Below, piece by piece: positions 54,274-63,092 of a stretch of 64,000 nt of DNA. The notes beneath the pieces were generated by a model. The model worked only from the letters and a program-made list of their open reading frames with translations. It had not been told where the DNA came from and did no database searches. How positions within the stretch are numbered: position 1 is the first letter of the stretch; each line of letters starts with the position of its first letter. Where the stretch lies: the NCBI GenBank assembly GCA_015056085.1, contig SVHA01000007.1, positions 24,467 through 88,466 of the forward strand, written 5' to 3'. Position numbers and translations under genes: made by a program. The DNA comes from Clostridiales bacterium. GTDB lineage: Bacteria; Bacillota; Clostridia; Christensenellales; Aristaeellaceae.

Positions 54274-54301
54274 ATTTTACCATATACACGCCAGAATGCA
54301 A
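54274..54301 (-). promoter_or_regulatory. Promoter of the glycosyltransferase gene
   Basis: On the minus strand, TTGCAT (54296-54301), 16 bases and TAAAAT (54274-54279) preceded by TGG (extended -10). Confidence 0.65.
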
Positions 54302-54423
54302 GCGCTTCCCATCAAAAAAGGGACAAATCCGCCTGATTTTCCGGCGCTTTGGGGGCGATTTCGCCAGATTCCACAGCATCTACACCTTGTGGGAGAAAAT
54401 TTTCAGCACCACTAAATATAGTG

Positions 54424-54452
54424 TTGACAAATAGAAAGCCTTCGCATATAAT
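54424..54452 (+). promoter_or_regulatory. Promoter of the ZTP riboswitch-pflBA transcript
   Basis: TTGACA (54424-54429), a 17-base spacer and TATAAT (54447-54452): full consensus. Confidence 0.92.
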
Positions 54453-54471
54453 GTGTTTGTACAACGAAATA

Positions 54472-54582
54472 CCACCGTGCATGACTGACGGAAGCGGATC
54501 ACCGCAAGGGAGTGCACGAGTGAGGCAATCCCCTTTGGCCACGGTCTGAGAGGAAAGCGCATCAAGCCGACCGTCTGGGCAA
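54472..54582 (+). promoter_or_regulatory. ZTP (pfl motif) riboswitch
   Basis: The first half is CGTGCATGACTGACGG closed by GCACG (54476-54480 with 54514-54518) with ACCGCAAGGGAG inside; the second half ends in GCCGACCGTCTGGGCA, the conserved pseudoknot/ligand-binding part. The class senses ZTP/ZMP, which accumulates when 10-formyl-THF is short. The last bases GGGCA also form the 5' arm of the terminator, a direct expression switch. Confidence 0.9.
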
Positions 54583-54617
54583 TTCAGTGCAAAGGGCACT
54601 GGGTATGCCCTTTTATT
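54577..54617 (+). terminator. Riboswitch-controlled terminator before pflB
   Basis: GGGCA (54577-54581) pairs with TGCCC (54606-54610) around an inner CAGTGC/GGCACTG-type hairpin; TTTTATT follows. Confidence 0.8.
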
Positions 54618-54643
54618 AACCCCATTTACAAGGAGGATGAGCC

Positions 54644-56875
54644 ATGAATTACGAGCAGTGGAACGGTTTCACCCCCGGCGCCTGGACCGATGAGATTGAC
54701 GTGCGGGATTTTATTCAGCACAACTATACCCCTTATACCGGCGAGGCTGATTTCCTTTCAGGCCCCACCGCCCGCACCAGCGCCATGATGGACAAGCTCA
54801 ACGGCCTGTTCAGGCTGGAAAGGCAGTACGGCGGCGTGCTGGACATCGACACCGCCACGGTGACGTCCCTGACCAGTTTTTCCCCCGGATATATCGACAA
54901 GGACAGCGAACTGATCGTGGGTCTGCAGACCAACCGTCCCCTCAAGCGGGGCGTGAATCCCTTTGGCGGCATCCGTATGGCCCGCCAGGCCTGCGAAGCC
55001 TACGGCTACAAACTTTCCAGCAAGATCGAGGATGAATTCCGCTTCCGCACCACCCACAATGACGGCGTTTTCCGCGCTTATACCGAGGAAATGCGCAAGG
55101 CCCGCAAGTGCCATGTCATCACCGGCCTGCCCGACGCCTACGGGCGCGGACGTATCATCGGCGACTATCGCCGGGTGGCACTCTATGGCGTGGACGCACT
55201 CATCGCCCACAAAAAGCAGGACAAGCAGCGCATGGCGGAATACAACCACGACGCTGATCATATCCGCCAGACGGAAGAACTGTATCAGCAAATCGCCTTC
55301 CTGGGCTATCTGAAGGAAATGGCTGCCGCCTACGGCTATGACATCTCCATGCCCGCCTCCAACGCCCGCGAGGCCATCCAATGGACCTACTTTGCCTATC
55401 TGGGCGCCATCAAGGAGCAAAACGGTGCCGCCATGTCCCTGGGCCGTGTGAGCACCTTCTTTGACATCTACATTGAGAGGGACATCGCCAACGGCATCCT
55501 GACGGAGCAGTCCGCCCAGGAACTGGTGGATGACTTTGTCATCAAACTGCGGACCGCCCGCCACCTGCGCACCCCGGAATACAACGAGCTCTTCGGCGGC
55601 GACCCCATGTGGATCACCGAGGCGGTGGGCGGCATGGGCGAGGATGGCCGCACGCTGGTCACAAGGAGCAGCTACCGCATCCTCAACACCCTCTACACCC
55701 TGGGGTCCTCCCCCGAGCCTAACCTGACGGTGCTGTGGAGTCAGAATCTCCCTGCGGCCTTCAAGAAGTTCTGCGCCAAGGTGTCTGCCGACACCGACTC
55801 CATCCAGTATGAAAATGACGACCTGATGCGCCCCATCTACGGCGATGACTACTCCATCGCCTGCTGTGTTTCCGCCATGAAGACCGGCAAGCAGATGCAG
55901 TTCTTCGGCGCCCGCTGCAACCTGGCCAAGCTGCTGCTCATCGCCCTCAACGGCGGCTACGACACCACCAGCCAGATGCACATCGGCCCGCAGATGCCCG
56001 TGATGAACGCTGAAACCCTCACCTACGATGCGGTGATGGAGCGCTTCCAGATTTACATCGAATGGCTCAGCCACCTGTACGTCAACACCATGAACGTCAT
56101 CCACTATATGCATGACAAGTATGCCTATGAAAAGACGCAGATGGCCCTGCATGACACCGATGTGGAGCGCTTCATGGCCTTTGGCATCGCCGGTCTGAGC
56201 GTGGTGGCGGATTCCCTCAGCGCCATCCGCTATGCCTCCGTGCACCCCCTGACGGACGAAGCGGGCTTCATCACCGATTTTGATACCCAGGGCGACTTCC
56301 CCAAGTATGGCAATGATGACGACCGGGTGGATCTGATGGCAAAAGACATGGCCCACCGCATGATCACCGCCCTGCGCAAGACCCCCACCTACCGGGGCGC
56401 CATCCACACCCTGTCGGTGCTGACCATCACCTCCAACGTCACCTACGGCAAGAACACCGGCGCCACCCCCGACGGCCGTCCTGCCCACACGCCCTTCGCC
56501 CCCGGCGCCAATCCCATGCACAACCGGGAAATGAACGGCGCCATTGCCTCGCTGAACTCCGTGGCGAAAATCAGCTACGACGATTGCCGTGACGGCATCT
56601 CCAACACCTTCTCCATCACCCCTGAAGCCCTGGGCCGTACGCCCGAGGAGCGCATTGACAATCTGGTGACCATTCTTGACGGCTACTTTGCTAAGAATGC
56701 CCACCACATCAACGTGAACGTCATGAACCGGGAGACGCTGCTGAAGGCCTATGAGCATCCGGAAGATTACCCCAACCTGACCATCCGTGTCAGCGGCTAT
56801 GCGGTGAACTTCTGCAAGCTCTCCAGAGAGCAGCAGCGGGAAGTCATCAGCCGCACTTTCCACGAGGCTGTGTGA
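54644..56875 (+). CDS. pflB: Formate acetyltransferase (pyruvate formate-lyase)
   Basis: 743 residues, standard length. The thiyl pair is in SIACCVSAM near residue 407, and the glycyl-radical loop is [10 protein letters not shown] near 715, exactly as in PFL. It splits pyruvate and CoA into acetyl-CoA and formate in strict anaerobes. CAAGGAGGATG precedes the ATG. Expression is under a ZTP riboswitch, which ties formate production to one-carbon demand; fhs in the same window would use the formate. The activase gene follows immediately. Confidence 0.98.
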   Translation: MNYEQWNGFTPGAWTDEIDVRDFIQHNYTPYTGEADFLSGPTARTSAMMDKLNGLFRLERQYGGVLDIDTATVTSLTSFSPGYIDKDSELIVGLQTNRPLKRGVNPFGGIRMARQACEAYGYKLSSKIEDEFRFRTTHNDGVFRAYTEEMRKARKCHVITGLPDAYGRGRIIGDYRRVALYGVDALIAHKKQDKQRMAEYNHDADHIRQTEELYQQIAFLGYLKEMAAAYGYDISMPASNAREAIQWTYFAYLGAIKEQNGAAMSLGRVSTFFDIYIERDIANGILTEQSAQELVDDFVIKLRTARHLRTPEYNELFGGDPMWITEAVGGMGEDGRTLVTRSSYRILNTLYTLGSSPEPNLTVLWSQNLPAAFKKFCAKVSADTDSIQYENDDLMRPIYGDDYSIACCVSAMKTGKQMQFFGARCNLAKLLLIALNGGYDTTSQMHIGPQMPVMNAETLTYDAVMERFQIYIEWLSHLYVNTMNVIHYMHDKYAYEKTQMALHDTDVERFMAFGIAGLSVVADSLSAIRYASVHPLTDEAGFITDFDTQGDFPKYGNDDDRVDLMAKDMAHRMITALRKTPTYRGAIHTLSVLTITSNVTYGKNTGATPDGRPAHTPFAPGANPMHNREMNGAIASLNSVAKISYDDCRDGISNTFSITPEALGRTPEERIDNLVTILDGYFAKNAHHINVNVMNRETLLKAYEHPEDYPNLTIRVSGYAVNFCKLSREQQREVISRTFHEAV

Positions 56876-56877
56876 CC

Positions 56878-57591
56878 ATGGCGGACATGACGGGCAGGGT
56901 GCATTCCCTGCAAAGCCTGGGCACGGTGGACGGCCCCGGCGTGCGCTTTGTGGTGTTCCTGCAGGGCTGCCCCCTGCGATGCGGATGCTGCCACAACCCC
57001 GACACCTGGGACTTTGACGGCGGCGAGCCCTACACCGTGGAAGACCTGATGCAGCGCATCCGCCGCTGCCGTGCCTACTTCGGGGAAAAGGGCGGCGTGA
57101 CCGTCTCCGGCGGCGAGCCGCTGATGCAGTCCGCCTTCGTGACGGAGCTGTTCTCCGCCTGCCGCAGGGAAAACATCAACACCTGTCTGGACACCTCCGG
57201 CGCCATAATGAATGAAAGCGTCCGCAGACTGCTCACCGTCACCGACAGGGTACTGCTGGACGTCAAATATCCCACGGAAGAAGGCTACCGGGCCCATGTG
57301 GGCTGCTCCCAGCAGATGCCTCTTGCCCTTTTGCAGGCGGCTAATGAACTTCGCATCCCGGTGACGCTGCGCCAGGTGACCATCCCTACCCTGACGGACA
57401 ACGCCGAAAGCGTCGAGTTTCTCCTGTCCCTGCGGGAGAAATACGCCTGTGTAGACGGCATCGAACTGCTGCCCTTCCGCAAAATCTGTCAAGTGAAGTA
57501 TGACCAGATGGGTCTCCCCTTCCCCTTCGGACACCTGCCCGAGCCGGACAGGGAGACCATGGAGCGGCTGAATGGGCTGGTGAACCAATAA
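56878..57591 (+). CDS. pflA: Pyruvate formate-lyase activating enzyme
   Basis: 237 residues. A radical SAM protein with GCPLRCGCCHNPDTW (the CxxxCxxC iron-sulfur site) near residue 30, GGVTVSGGEPLMQ, and DTSGA. It installs the glycyl radical on PflB. The ATG at 56878 stands ten bases after GAGG; a GTG at 56872 overlapping the pflB stop is a possible alternative start. It is followed by a terminator. Confidence 0.96.
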   Translation: MADMTGRVHSLQSLGTVDGPGVRFVVFLQGCPLRCGCCHNPDTWDFDGGEPYTVEDLMQRIRRCRAYFGEKGGVTVSGGEPLMQSAFVTELFSACRRENINTCLDTSGAIMNESVRRLLTVTDRVLLDVKYPTEEGYRAHVGCSQQMPLALLQAANELRIPVTLRQVTIPTLTDNAESVEFLLSLREKYACVDGIELLPFRKICQVKYDQMGLPFPFGHLPEPDRETMERLNGLVNQ

Positions 57592-57604
57592 TCGCACACA
57601 ATTG

Positions 57605-57625
57605 CCTCCCTGCGGGGAGGTTTTT
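57605..57625 (+). terminator. Terminator of pflBA
   Basis: CCTCCC-tgc-GGGGAGG followed by TTTTT. Confidence 0.82.
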
Positions 57626-57635
57626 CACTGGCAGC

Positions 57636-57668
57636 AAAAGAGCCGGCTCTATCCAGAACCGGCTCTTG
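57636..57668 (-). terminator. Terminator of the ribulokinase gene
   Basis: AGAGCCGG (57639-57646) pairs with CCGGCTCT (57659-57666); on the minus strand it is followed by TTTT. Confidence 0.78.
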
Positions 57669-57669
57669 T

Positions 57670-59304
57670 TTATTTGGTTTCCCGGAAGGCTTTGAGGCGC
57701 TTCATCACGGCGTTTTCGCCGCCGAAATAATCGTGGAGGGCCTTGTATTCCCGGTAGAGGGCGTCATAGACCGTCACATTTTCCGGGATGGGCGTGTACA
57801 CCTTCTGCACCGGAGCGCCCATGGCCCGCACGGCTTCCGCCGGGGAGGCATAGGCCCCCGCAGCGGCGGCAGCAAAGATGGCGCTGCCCAGCGCAGGACC
57901 CTGGGCGGCGTCCGTCACATGGACGGGCATTTGCAGGACGTCAGCGTAAATCTGCATGGCGAGGGAATTCTTCTGCGCCACGCCGCCGCCGGCATAAAAC
58001 GCCCCGATAGCCACACCGCTGTCCCGGTAGGCGTCCAGAATCACCCTGGCGCCATAGGCGGTGGATTCCATCAGTGCCCGATAGATTTCCGCCGGGGTGG
58101 TTTGCAGCGTCATGCCCAGCATCATGCCGCTCAGATCGCTGTCCGCCAATATGCTGCGGTTGCCGTTGAACCAGTCCAGCGCCAGCAGGCCGCTTTGTCC
58201 GGGGCGCAGGAGGGCCGCCTGCTTTGTCAGATACGCCTGCAGGGAAAGGCCTTCCCGGCGGGCGGCGGCTTCTATATCAGCAGAAACGCAGGTCTTTTCG
58301 CACCAGTGGAACAGATCGCCCACGGCGGTCTGTCCGGCCTCGTAAGCAGTAAATCCGGGCAGGACGCCGCCCTCCACCGCACCGCTCATGCCGGAAACGG
58401 GCACGGCGCATTCGCTCATGACGATATGGCAGGCGGATGTGCCGATGATGGCCAGCAGCTTGCCCGGGCCGTCAATGCCCGCAGCGGGCACACAGGCGTG
58501 GGCGTCAATGCTGCCGGCAGCCACCGCCGTGCCAGGCATCAATCCCCATCGTTCAGCGGCTTGCAAGGAGACTCCGCCCGCCCTGCTGCCCAGGGGGATG
58601 ATCTCGCCGGAGAGTTTTTCTTCGCACACGTTTTCAAAATCGGGATGCAAAGCGGCAAAGAAGGCTTTCTCCGGGAATTTTCCGGTATAAAACGCCTTGT
58701 AGCCCAGGCAGGAAGCGCTGCGGGTCAATCGTCCGCACAGCATCCACGTAACCCAGTCCGCCAGTTCCACGAAGTGGGCCATTTCCTGATAGACTTCAGG
58801 GGCACATTCGAAGGTTTCCAGCAGTTTTGGGAACAGCCACTCGGCGTTCACCTTGCCGCCGAAGGTTTTCAGCCACGGCGCCTGCTGATTTTCCGCCAAT
58901 TCCGTCATGCGATTGGCCTGCCCCTGTCCGCCGTGATGCTTCCACATCTTGACATAGGCGTGGGGATTGCCTGAATACTTGTCCGTCAGGCACAGGGGCG
59001 TGCCGTCGGCACACACCGGCATGACGGTGCTGCTGGTGAAATCAACGCCCACGCCGATGATGGCCTCTATGGGCACCTGACAGGTCAGCCGGGGCAGGAT
59101 GTCATCCAGCACATCCAGATAGTCCTGGGGGTGCTGCAGCGCCCAACCCTGGGGCAGCGGCATGCCATCGGGAAGGCAGCGGTCCATGATGCCATGGGGA
59201 TACTCCATCTGGGCAGCGGCGATTTCCCGGCCGTTGGATGCGTCCACCAGCACGGCCCGTGCGCTGAGGGAACCGAAGTCCACTCCGATGGTATAGGCGG
59301 CCAT
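57670..59304 (-). CDS. araB: Ribulokinase (FGGY carbohydrate kinase)
   Basis: 544 residues. IGVDFGSLSARAVLVDASNGREIA is the ribulokinase form of the FGGY phosphate loop (GSLS.R), VDFTSSTVMPV, MWKHHGGQGQAN and YAGGGVAQKNSLAMQIYADVLQMPV with the second ATP-binding loop follow. It phosphorylates L-ribulose or a related ketose. The start at 59304 follows GGGGAGG; an Arg-rich extension upstream is a repeat-region shadow. No araA or araD is nearby, so the kinase is an orphan here and its true sugar is uncertain. Upstream lie the 59.4 kb hairpin repeats. Confidence 0.88.
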   Translation of the reverse strand: MAAYTIGVDFGSLSARAVLVDASNGREIAAAQMEYPHGIMDRCLPDGMPLPQGWALQHPQDYLDVLDDILPRLTCQVPIEAIIGVGVDFTSSTVMPVCADGTPLCLTDKYSGNPHAYVKMWKHHGGQGQANRMTELAENQQAPWLKTFGGKVNAEWLFPKLLETFECAPEVYQEMAHFVELADWVTWMLCGRLTRSASCLGYKAFYTGKFPEKAFFAALHPDFENVCEEKLSGEIIPLGSRAGGVSLQAAERWGLMPGTAVAAGSIDAHACVPAAGIDGPGKLLAIIGTSACHIVMSECAVPVSGMSGAVEGGVLPGFTAYEAGQTAVGDLFHWCEKTCVSADIEAAARREGLSLQAYLTKQAALLRPGQSGLLALDWFNGNRSILADSDLSGMMLGMTLQTTPAEIYRALMESTAYGARVILDAYRDSGVAIGAFYAGGGVAQKNSLAMQIYADVLQMPVHVTDAAQGPALGSAIFAAAAAGAYASPAEAVRAMGAPVQKVYTPIPENVTVYDALYREYKALHDYFGGENAVMKRLKAFRETK

Positions 59305-59415
59305 GGCGTCCTCCCCTTTCGTGGTTGATGAGGATTGAGAGGCCCCCGAAGCGGAGGCTGCGGGGGGAGCGTGCTTTTTATTGGGGGTATTTTCCATAAA
59401 GAAAGATTGTTGTGC

Positions 59416-59600
59416 AAGGTGTGATTTCGCCCTCACGGGCGACCAAAGGGCTTTCCGATCGGTCCGCCTCCGCTTCGCTCCGGAAACTCGCCTTCGGCGA
59501 CTGCCCACTGGGCAGTTCGTTTCCTTTGGAAACCTTCGGCTCCCCCTTCGGATGTGAGGGGTTTTATCCTGTTAATTGGGGAAACCGTTTTTCCTCCCAT
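59416..59600 (+). repeat. Dispersed repeat module, copy B
   Basis: The same order as copy A at 20670: GCCCTCACGGGCGACCAAAGGGCTTTCC.. (split here as two shared runs), CCTTTGGAAACCTTCGG, CCCTTCGGATG and TTGGGGAAACCGTTTTT. Here the CTTTCCGATCG loop carries an extra insert of about 70 bases with CCGCCTCCGCTTCGCTCCGG and CTGCCCACTGGGCAG. Confidence 0.75.
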
Positions 59601-59607
59601 GATGAGC

Positions 59608-59700
59608 GTTTGTGGGGCTCTGCCCCACACCCCGCCAAGGGGCTTTCCGATCGGTCCGCCTCCGCTTCGCTCCGGAAACCTTCGGGCCGCATCCTTGTGA
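59608..59700 (+). repeat. Further hairpin-repeat copies
   Basis: GTTTGTGGGGCTCTGCCCCA equals the unit of the 20444 block; it is followed at 59635 by CCAAGGGGCTTTCCGATCGG and the same CTCCGCTTCGCTCCGGAAAC insert seen in copy B. The remaining gap 59305-59415 shows only a small CCTCCG-cttc-GGGGG hairpin. Confidence 0.75.
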
Positions 59701-59730
59701 ATAGACTTTCCCGGAGCGCCCCCCTGATTA

Positions 59731-60405
59731 TCAATACGGCCTGAGTTCATCCCAGATGTAAGTCACATCCGTGGTCTGGCGATGGGCGTAGGTGATCAGG
59801 GTGGAGTACACATCATGGCGCTGCAGGTGGCGCACATAGCAGATTGCCTCGTAGCCAAAGGGCGTTTCGTTGGTGTGCAGTTCCACATAAATGCCGTTGT
59901 TGGCGGGCCGGGATTCGGTATAATACCTCGTTTCGGGGGTGTAGTACATATTCTTGTACTCATCCGCCACTTCCGCCGGGAGGTCAAAGATACCCGAATC
60001 AATCACAGCGCACTGCAGGGCCTTCATGGTGTCCACATCCACAGTGTTCTCGCCGTACTTGGTGGTGCCGGTGGCGCTGCGGATGCACACGCTGATGAGG
60101 GTCACATCGTCGTGACACTGCCGCTCGGACTCCTTGAAGCCTTCGTAGGGCTGATAGGTATAGGCGTCAATATCCGTGGTGACGCTGAAGCCGGCAGCCT
60201 TGGCTTTTTCCACCAGTTCAGGGCTAAAGGCGGCCATCAGCTTGTCGATGATCTCCTGACCGGGCTGAGCAGGAACCTCCGTGGGAGCCTCCGTGGGCGC
60301 CTGGGTGGGGGCGTCGGTGACAACAGGGGCGCCGGCTTCCTGGGCGCCGCAGGCCGTGCAGACCAGCACGGGAATCATCAGCAGAATCATCAGCCACTTT
60401 TTCAT
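59731..60405 (-). CDS. Putative lipoprotein
   Basis: 224 residues. The signal KKWLMILLMIPVLVCTACGAQEAG has a lipobox-like TAC-G, so Cys at about 19 is probably lipidated. A Pro/Thr linker (TDAPTQAPTEAPTEVP) leads to a domain I do not recognise (DKLMAAFSPELVEKAKAAGFSVTTDIDAYTYQ.., SVCIRSATGTTKYGEN). GGAGGAA precedes the ATG at 60405. It ends just past the repeat block and lies 44 bases downstream of the membrane-protein gene. Confidence 0.75.
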   Translation of the reverse strand: MKKWLMILLMIPVLVCTACGAQEAGAPVVTDAPTQAPTEAPTEVPAQPGQEIIDKLMAAFSPELVEKAKAAGFSVTTDIDAYTYQPYEGFKESERQCHDDVTLISVCIRSATGTTKYGENTVDVDTMKALQCAVIDSGIFDLPAEVADEYKNMYYTPETRYYTESRPANNGIYVELHTNETPFGYEAICYVRHLQRHDVYSTLITYAHRQTTDVTYIWDELRPY

Positions 60406-60449
60406 GTTTGTTTCCTCCATACGATGTAGATTGCTTATTCCGGGCGGGG

Positions 60450-61247
60450 TTACTCCTTCTTGTCGCTTTCCCGCTTCAGAGCCTTGATGAGCGCATTGCC
60501 CGCCAGATTGAACTTGCCTTTTTTCAGGAACACCTGCAGTTGGCGTTTCTGATGGCACAGTTTTTCCTGGCACATGGCGCAGCTGAGGGACTTGTTGCAC
60601 TTTTCGGAGAAGCGCTGGGGAAACAGCCGCAGGGTGACTTCCCACTTGATCAGCAGCACCAGCGCCGTGCCCAGCAGCGTCCAGGCGTAGACGTTGGGGA
60701 TGTAAATCAGGGGCGTGAACATCATGGCGTAATCCCAGTTGTAGATGCGGCAGGTGGCGCAGCACTTATTCTTCATGAACCAGGTCTGGAAGGGGCAGAA
60801 GAACAGGATGCAGATGACGTCGCACACGGAATACGCCAGGGCAATCAGCAGCAGGATGCCCTTGTCGATGATGCTGGTGTAATACAGTACGCCGATGATG
60901 GCGTTGAGGGCAATCCACGCCGCCGCCACGGAGAAGGTGACGATGCCGCTTTGCACCACGGGGCGCTTCTCGCTGCCCTCGATGGGGATGAAGTTTTTCC
61001 TGAACTGCTTCTGGCAGCCCATGCTTTCCAGTTTGGCCGGAAAGAGGCGCATCACCATTTCCGCCATGAAGATGAACCAGATCAGGCCCATCAGGAAGTG
61101 GTTTTCCTCATACCCGTTGAAGAACTGTCCGGTGTTGTTCAGCCGGTTATGGATATACATCCCCACCGCCGCCAGAAACAGCAGGGAGCGGAAAATCAGC
61201 TTGAGATAATGAAGAATCACGGTTTTCGTCAGCTGCTTTTTGATCAT
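60450..61247 (-). CDS. Cysteine-rich multi-spanning membrane protein, function unknown
   Basis: 265 residues. About five hydrophobic segments (LKLIFRSLLFLAAVGMYI, FLMGLIWFIFMAEMVM, SGIVTFSVAAAWIALNAIIGVLYY, ILLLIALAYSVCDVICILFF, VYAWTLLGTALVLLI). Cysteine clusters CPFQTW, KNKCCATCRIYNWD and CNKSLSCAMCQEKLC could bind a metal or iron-sulfur cluster on the cytoplasmic side. AGGAGG stands nine bases before the ATG at 61247. I know of no function; the CCATCRIYNWDYAMM segment is striking and should be conserved if the protein has a cofactor. Confidence 0.75.
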   Translation of the reverse strand: MIKKQLTKTVILHYLKLIFRSLLFLAAVGMYIHNRLNNTGQFFNGYEENHFLMGLIWFIFMAEMVMRLFPAKLESMGCQKQFRKNFIPIEGSEKRPVVQSGIVTFSVAAAWIALNAIIGVLYYTSIIDKGILLLIALAYSVCDVICILFFCPFQTWFMKNKCCATCRIYNWDYAMMFTPLIYIPNVYAWTLLGTALVLLIKWEVTLRLFPQRFSEKCNKSLSCAMCQEKLCHQKRQLQVFLKKGKFNLAGNALIKALKRESDKKE

Positions 61248-61358
61248 GGCCCGTGTCCTCCTCTTCTGCGATGCTTTTGCTAAACATTTTGCCGTAACAG
61301 ACATATTATACCACACCGTTTATCAATGGACAAGGGAAAAAGCATAGGCGGAGCATAC

Positions 61359-61388
61359 AAAAAGCAGCCGCCATCGCAGCTGCTTTTT
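61359..61388 (-). terminator. Terminator of the small XRE gene
   Basis: AAAAAGCAGC (61359-61368) pairs with GCTGCTTTTT (61379-61388). Confidence 0.82.
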
Positions 61389-61399
61389 GATGTCATGAG

Positions 61400-61612
61400 T
61401 CAGGAGGTTTCTTTGGGCAGGCCGAGGATCACATCAGCGCTCACATGATAGTACAGGCAAAGGGTTTTGAGGTGGCGAAGGGGCAGTTCATTGGTGCCGT
61501 TTTCATACCGGGAATAGACCTGCTGGGTCGTGCCAAGCACGGCTGCCACATCCGCCTGACGCAGATCGTGGTCTTCCCGCAGATCCCGCAGAACCTCCCA
61601 GTATTCTTTCAC
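61400..61612 (-). CDS. Small XRE-family regulator
   Basis: 70 residues, little more than one helix-turn-helix: VLRDLREDHDLRQADVAAVLGTTQQVYSRYENGTNELPLRHLKTLCLYYHVSADVILGL. The start is a GTG at 61612 after GAGGTGAGG; an ATG 20 codons upstream would place coding sequence over the TATACT box at 61631 and the operator, so it is less likely. It is divergent from the leucine-rich-repeat gene, with an inverted repeat over the shared promoter region. Confidence 0.82.
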   Translation of the reverse strand: MKEYWEVLRDLREDHDLRQADVAAVLGTTQQVYSRYENGTNELPLRHLKTLCLYYHVSADVILGLPKETS

Positions 61613-61645
61613 GCCCCTCACCTCGCTTTTAGTATACTCACACTC

Positions 61646-61675
61646 AATGTGATGTATTGACATATACACCACATT
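61646..61675. promoter_or_regulatory. Inverted-repeat operator between the XRE and LRR genes
   Basis: AATGTGATGTA (61646-61656) and TACACCACATT (61665-61675) are inverted with one mismatch and an eight-base spacer. The -35 of the plus-strand promoter lies inside it. Confidence 0.65.
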
Positions 61676-61686
61676 AGGTGTATAAT
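61657..61686 (+). promoter_or_regulatory. Promoter of the LRR protein gene
   Basis: TTGACA (61657-61662), an 18-base spacer and TATAAT (61681-61686). A leader of about 180 bases follows without recognisable genes. Confidence 0.8.
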
Positions 61687-61869
61687 GGGCGAAAAGATGC
61701 GGATATATGAGGAGTGAGGGCTATGGTTGGAGGGTAGATTGAGAGACCACAGCAAATCGAGTCACACCCACGGAGATAGAGACGCATGGGGAGGGGGTAT
61801 ATTTCGGGATAACTATGCCGAGGTGGGTCGGCGTGTTGGTCGCAGTAGTTGTTTGAGGAGGATATACCG

Positions 61870-63078
61870 ATGAAGAAGATTCTTTCTGTTTTGTCTTTGG
61901 TTCTGGCAATAATCATGGTTTTGTGTAGCGGCGTAGTGTTTGCAGAAGAAACAACCGATGCAACAGCACAGACCTTAGAAGTCCCGCAGATTCCTGCTGA
62001 TATTCAAGCGATTCTGGACAATCTGACCGAATCCGAAGGACTTGAATTTGAAAGCAACGGCGATGGCACTTGCACCATTACTGGAATTGGTACATGCACA
62101 GATGAAATCCTTGTCATTCCTGCAAAAAGCCCTGCTGGCGACACAGTTACCTTGATTGCTGAGTATGCTTTCCAAGAGTGCGAAGAATTCAAATACGTTG
62201 TATTGGCCAATAGCACAGTTACGGTTGATGAATACGCATTCCAGAGTTGTGAATTGGAAACTCTTATTGTTAGTGATTCTGAGATTGAGATTTCCGATAG
62301 AGCATTTGCGTATTGCAAAGATCTTGTTTCTATTTACATCGTAGGCGGCAAAGTAACGCTGGGCGAGTATGTTTTCTACGAGAGCGGCGATGATTCTTCC
62401 GTTGCATTGATGAATTCGGAAATGGTGCTTGAAGATTACGCATTCCAGAGCTGCGAATATCTGACTCTCTTGATTGACGGATGCAACATTGAGATTGGAG
62501 ACCGCGTTTTCTCTTACTGTGAAGACGCAGAAGTCATCACTTTCAATAACAGCGAAATGGTTATTGGTGAGTATGCTTTCTATGAAAGTGGTGACGATGC
62601 GGTTGTAACGATGACCGAATGCGAAATCGAAATGGAAGACTATGCTTTCCAGAGCTGCGACATGACTTCCCTTGCAATCAATAATTGTGAGATGGAAATC
62701 GGAGACCGCGTTTTCTCTTACTGCGATGACCTTGAAACGGTATCTATTATTGGCGGCAAGGTATCTGTGGGCGAATACGGCTTCTATACTTGTGAAGACA
62801 TGACGAATGTTACTATCGGCAATGAAGATACCGAAATTGAACTGACTCTTGAAGATTATGCTTTCCAGAGCTGCGAAAAGCTGGAATCTGTTCTGATTGG
62901 CAAGGGCGAAATCGAAATCGGAGACCGTGCTTTCTCCTACTGCAATGTATTGAACAGCGTAAACATCCTTTCGGATGATGTAAAGATTGGAGAATATGTT
63001 TTCAACAACTGCTCCGATACTTTGGTGATTACTGTTGATGGCATTGAGTATAATGCAAAGTCTATCGAAGACAGATAA
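61870..63078 (+). CDS. Secreted BspA-type leucine-rich-repeat protein
   Basis: 402 residues. A signal peptide (KKILSVLSLVLAIIMVLCSGVVFA) precedes about 12 repeats of 22-24 residues (LRR_5/BspA type) from residue 98 on. The repeats come in a three-unit order: EY.F(Y/Q).., DYAFQSCE.., DR.FSYC.., with the triplet recurring about every 70 residues. Acidic residues dominate. There is no sorting motif or membrane anchor at the C-terminus. GAGGAGG lies before the ATG. The gene is clearly more AT-rich than most of the window. BspA proteins often bind host or matrix proteins; the role here is unknown. Confidence 0.85.
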   Translation: MKKILSVLSLVLAIIMVLCSGVVFAEETTDATAQTLEVPQIPADIQAILDNLTESEGLEFESNGDGTCTITGIGTCTDEILVIPAKSPAGDTVTLIAEYAFQECEEFKYVVLANSTVTVDEYAFQSCELETLIVSDSEIEISDRAFAYCKDLVSIYIVGGKVTLGEYVFYESGDDSSVALMNSEMVLEDYAFQSCEYLTLLIDGCNIEIGDRVFSYCEDAEVITFNNSEMVIGEYAFYESGDDAVVTMTECEIEMEDYAFQSCDMTSLAINNCEMEIGDRVFSYCDDLETVSIIGGKVSVGEYGFYTCEDMTNVTIGNEDTEIELTLEDYAFQSCEKLESVLIGKGEIEIGDRAFSYCNVLNSVNILSDDVKIGEYVFNNCSDTLVITVDGIEYNAKSIEDR

Positions 63079-63092
63079 AGGAGATGTTGGGT

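Noticed and set aside
54758..56863. A 701-codon minus-strand frame opposite pflB
   Set aside because: Shadow frame of pflB; composition Gly/Val/His-rich without a recognisable domain.
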